Positions 5,489-6,536 of a stretch of DNA of 6,536 bases are shown in pieces. The stretch is from an uncultured Clostridia bacterium (lineage in GTDB: Bacteria; Bacillota; Clostridia; Oscillospirales; Ruminococcaceae). The translations under genes and the position numbers were made by a program. Within the stretch, counting starts at the first letter, position 1; the number at the start of each line of letters is the position of its first letter. Where the stretch lies: assembly GCA_946535685.1 (NCBI GenBank), contig CAMNDR010000056.1, positions 1 through 6,536 of the forward strand. The letters are read 5' to 3'. The notes under the pieces were generated by a model. That model had not been told where the DNA came from and searched no databases. It worked only from the letters and a program-made list of their open reading frames with translations.

Positions 5489-6536
5489 ATGAGCAAAATT
5501 ATCGGTATTGACCTGGGTACAACCAATTCCTGCGTAGCCGTTGTAGAAGGCGGTAATGCAGTTGTCATCACCAACGCAGAGGGCGCAAGAACCACGCCGT
5601 CTGTTGTGGCATTCTCCAAGACCGGCGAGCGTCTGGTCGGCAAGGTCGCCAAGAACCAGGCGATCACCAACCCCGACAGAACCATCAGCTCCATCAAGCG
5701 CCATATGGGCAGCAGCTATAAGGTAGACATCGACGGCAAGAAGTTCACTCCGCAGGAAATCTCCGCAATGATCCTGCAGAAGCTGAAGGCTGATGCGGAG
5801 GCTTACCTCGGCGAGACCGTCAATGAGGCAGTTATCACCGTTCCGGCATACTTCACCGATGCACAGCGTCAGGCAACCAAGGATGCCGGCCAGATTGCAG
5901 GCCTCGTGGTAAAGCGTATCATCAACGAGCCGACGGCAGCAGCGCTGTCCTACGGTATCGACAAGGAAGAAGACCAGAAGGTCATGGTCTATGACCTCGG
6001 CGGCGGTACCTTCGATGTCTCCATCATCGAGATGGGCGAGGGCTATCAGCAGGTAATTGCTACCGCAGGCAACAACCACCTCGGCGGCGATGATTTCGAC
6101 CAGCGCATCATCAACTGGATGGTCGATGAGTTCCGCAAGGATACCGGCATCGACCTGTCCACCGACAAGATGGTGATGCAGCGTCTGAAGGATGCAGCCG
6201 AGAAGGCAAAGATCGAGCTGAGCTCCACCCCGACTGCCAACATCAATCTGCCGTTCATCACCGCAGATGCTTCCGGCCCGAAGCACCTCGACATGACCTT
6301 GTCTCAGGCAAAGTTCAACGAGCTGACCGCAGACCTCGTACAGGCTACGATGGGCCCGGTTCGTCAGGCTCTTGAGGATTCCGGCATGAGCGCAACCGAG
6401 CTCGACAAGGTGCTCATGGTCGGCGGTTCTTCCAGAATCCCCGCTGTACAGGAAGCTGTCAAGAAGCTCATCGGCAAGGATCCGTTCAAGGGCATCAACC
6501 CGGATGAATGCGTGGCACTCGGTGCCGCACTGCAGG
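5489..6536 (+). CDS. dnaK: Chaperone protein DnaK (Hsp70), N-terminal part, truncated at window end
   Basis: DnaK is the cytoplasmic ATP-driven Hsp70 that binds unfolded segments, working with GrpE and DnaJ. The 349 visible residues cover nearly all of the nucleotide-binding domain; the rest of that domain and the substrate domain lie beyond base 6536. ATG 5489 is preceded by AAAGGA (5474-5479), 9 nt upstream. Visible signatures are [18 protein letters not shown] (5-22), catalytic-type Lys70 in [21 protein letters not shown] (144-156), [16 protein letters not shown] (168-183, with Thr174) and [13 protein letters not shown] (309-321). Between about residues 75 and 90 ([16 protein letters not shown]) the protein lacks the roughly 24-residue insertion present in E. 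coli DnaK, a known feature of Gram-positive Hsp70. It is the third gene of the CIRCE operon, after grpE and a 97-nt gap that contains a hairpin. dnaJ is expected next but is not in the window. Confidence 0.99.
   Translation, partial: MSKIIGIDLGTTNSCVAVVEGGNAVVITNAEGARTTPSVVAFSKTGERLVGKVAKNQAITNPDRTISSIKRHMGSSYKVDIDGKKFTPQEISAMILQKLKADAEAYLGETVNEAVITVPAYFTDAQRQATKDAGQIAGLVVKRIINEPTAAALSYGIDKEEDQKVMVYDLGGGTFDVSIIEMGEGYQQVIATAGNNHLGGDDFDQRIINWMVDEFRKDTGIDLSTDKMVMQRLKDAAEKAKIELSSTPTANINLPFITADASGPKHLDMTLSQAKFNELTADLVQATMGPVRQALEDSGMSATELDKVLMVGGSSRIPAVQEAVKKLIGKDPFKGINPDECVALGAALQ

Noticed and set aside
4711..6286. Two long minus-strand open frames (4711-5697 and 5384-6286)
   Set aside because: They are antisense to hrcA, grpE and dnaK. 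Long open frames opposite dnaK are a well-known artefact of its codon use. No start signals or recognisable domains were seen.

Overview
The window looks like chromosomal DNA of a cellulosome-producing Gram-positive of the Ruminococcus type (Oscillospiraceae/Ruminococcaceae). Four things point there. There is a C-terminal type I dockerin with two calcium-loop repeats. The chaperone operon has the order hrcA-grpE-dnaK and a perfect CIRCE operator. The DnaK lacks the roughly 24-residue insertion found in Gram-negative DnaK proteins. The Shine-Dalgarno sequences and the sigma-A type promoters are strong. The DNA looks moderately GC-rich by eye, which would fit a species such as R. champanellensis better than an AT-rich Clostridium, but the species cannot be fixed from this sequence.

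Layout. 1-894 (+) is the 3' end of a large secreted dockerin protein. It converges on a leftward pair, cysS (1876-3270, -) followed by a membrane-anchored cyclophilin-like protein (958-1827, -). A strong hairpin at 912-940 lies between the convergent ends and probably terminates both. Bases 3271-3772 form a gene-free divergent control region. From left to right it holds a long branched inverted repeat (3306-3384), a consensus cysS promoter pointing left, a small GC-rich hairpin, an 11-unit hexanucleotide tandem repeat (3481-3549), a palindrome (3636-3662), and the hrcA promoter with its CIRCE operator pointing right. The heat-shock operon follows on +: hrcA (TTG start, 3773-4828), grpE (4834-5391) and dnaK (5489 to beyond the window end).

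How the genes work together. HrcA represses its own operon through CIRCE. DnaK and its nucleotide-exchange factor GrpE are made from the same transcript, and dnaJ is expected beyond the right edge. CysS charges tRNA-Cys. The cyclophilin-like protein downstream of it probably sits outside the membrane and has lost the catalytic residues of the family. The dockerin protein would be secreted and docked on a cohesin-bearing scaffoldin.

Most of the window is ordinary housekeeping sequence, and I do not see a new multi-gene system. The parts worth a second look are the non-coding control region (branched inverted repeat plus hexamer array), the catalytically degenerate cyclophilin, and the unrecognised beta-rich modules before the dockerin.
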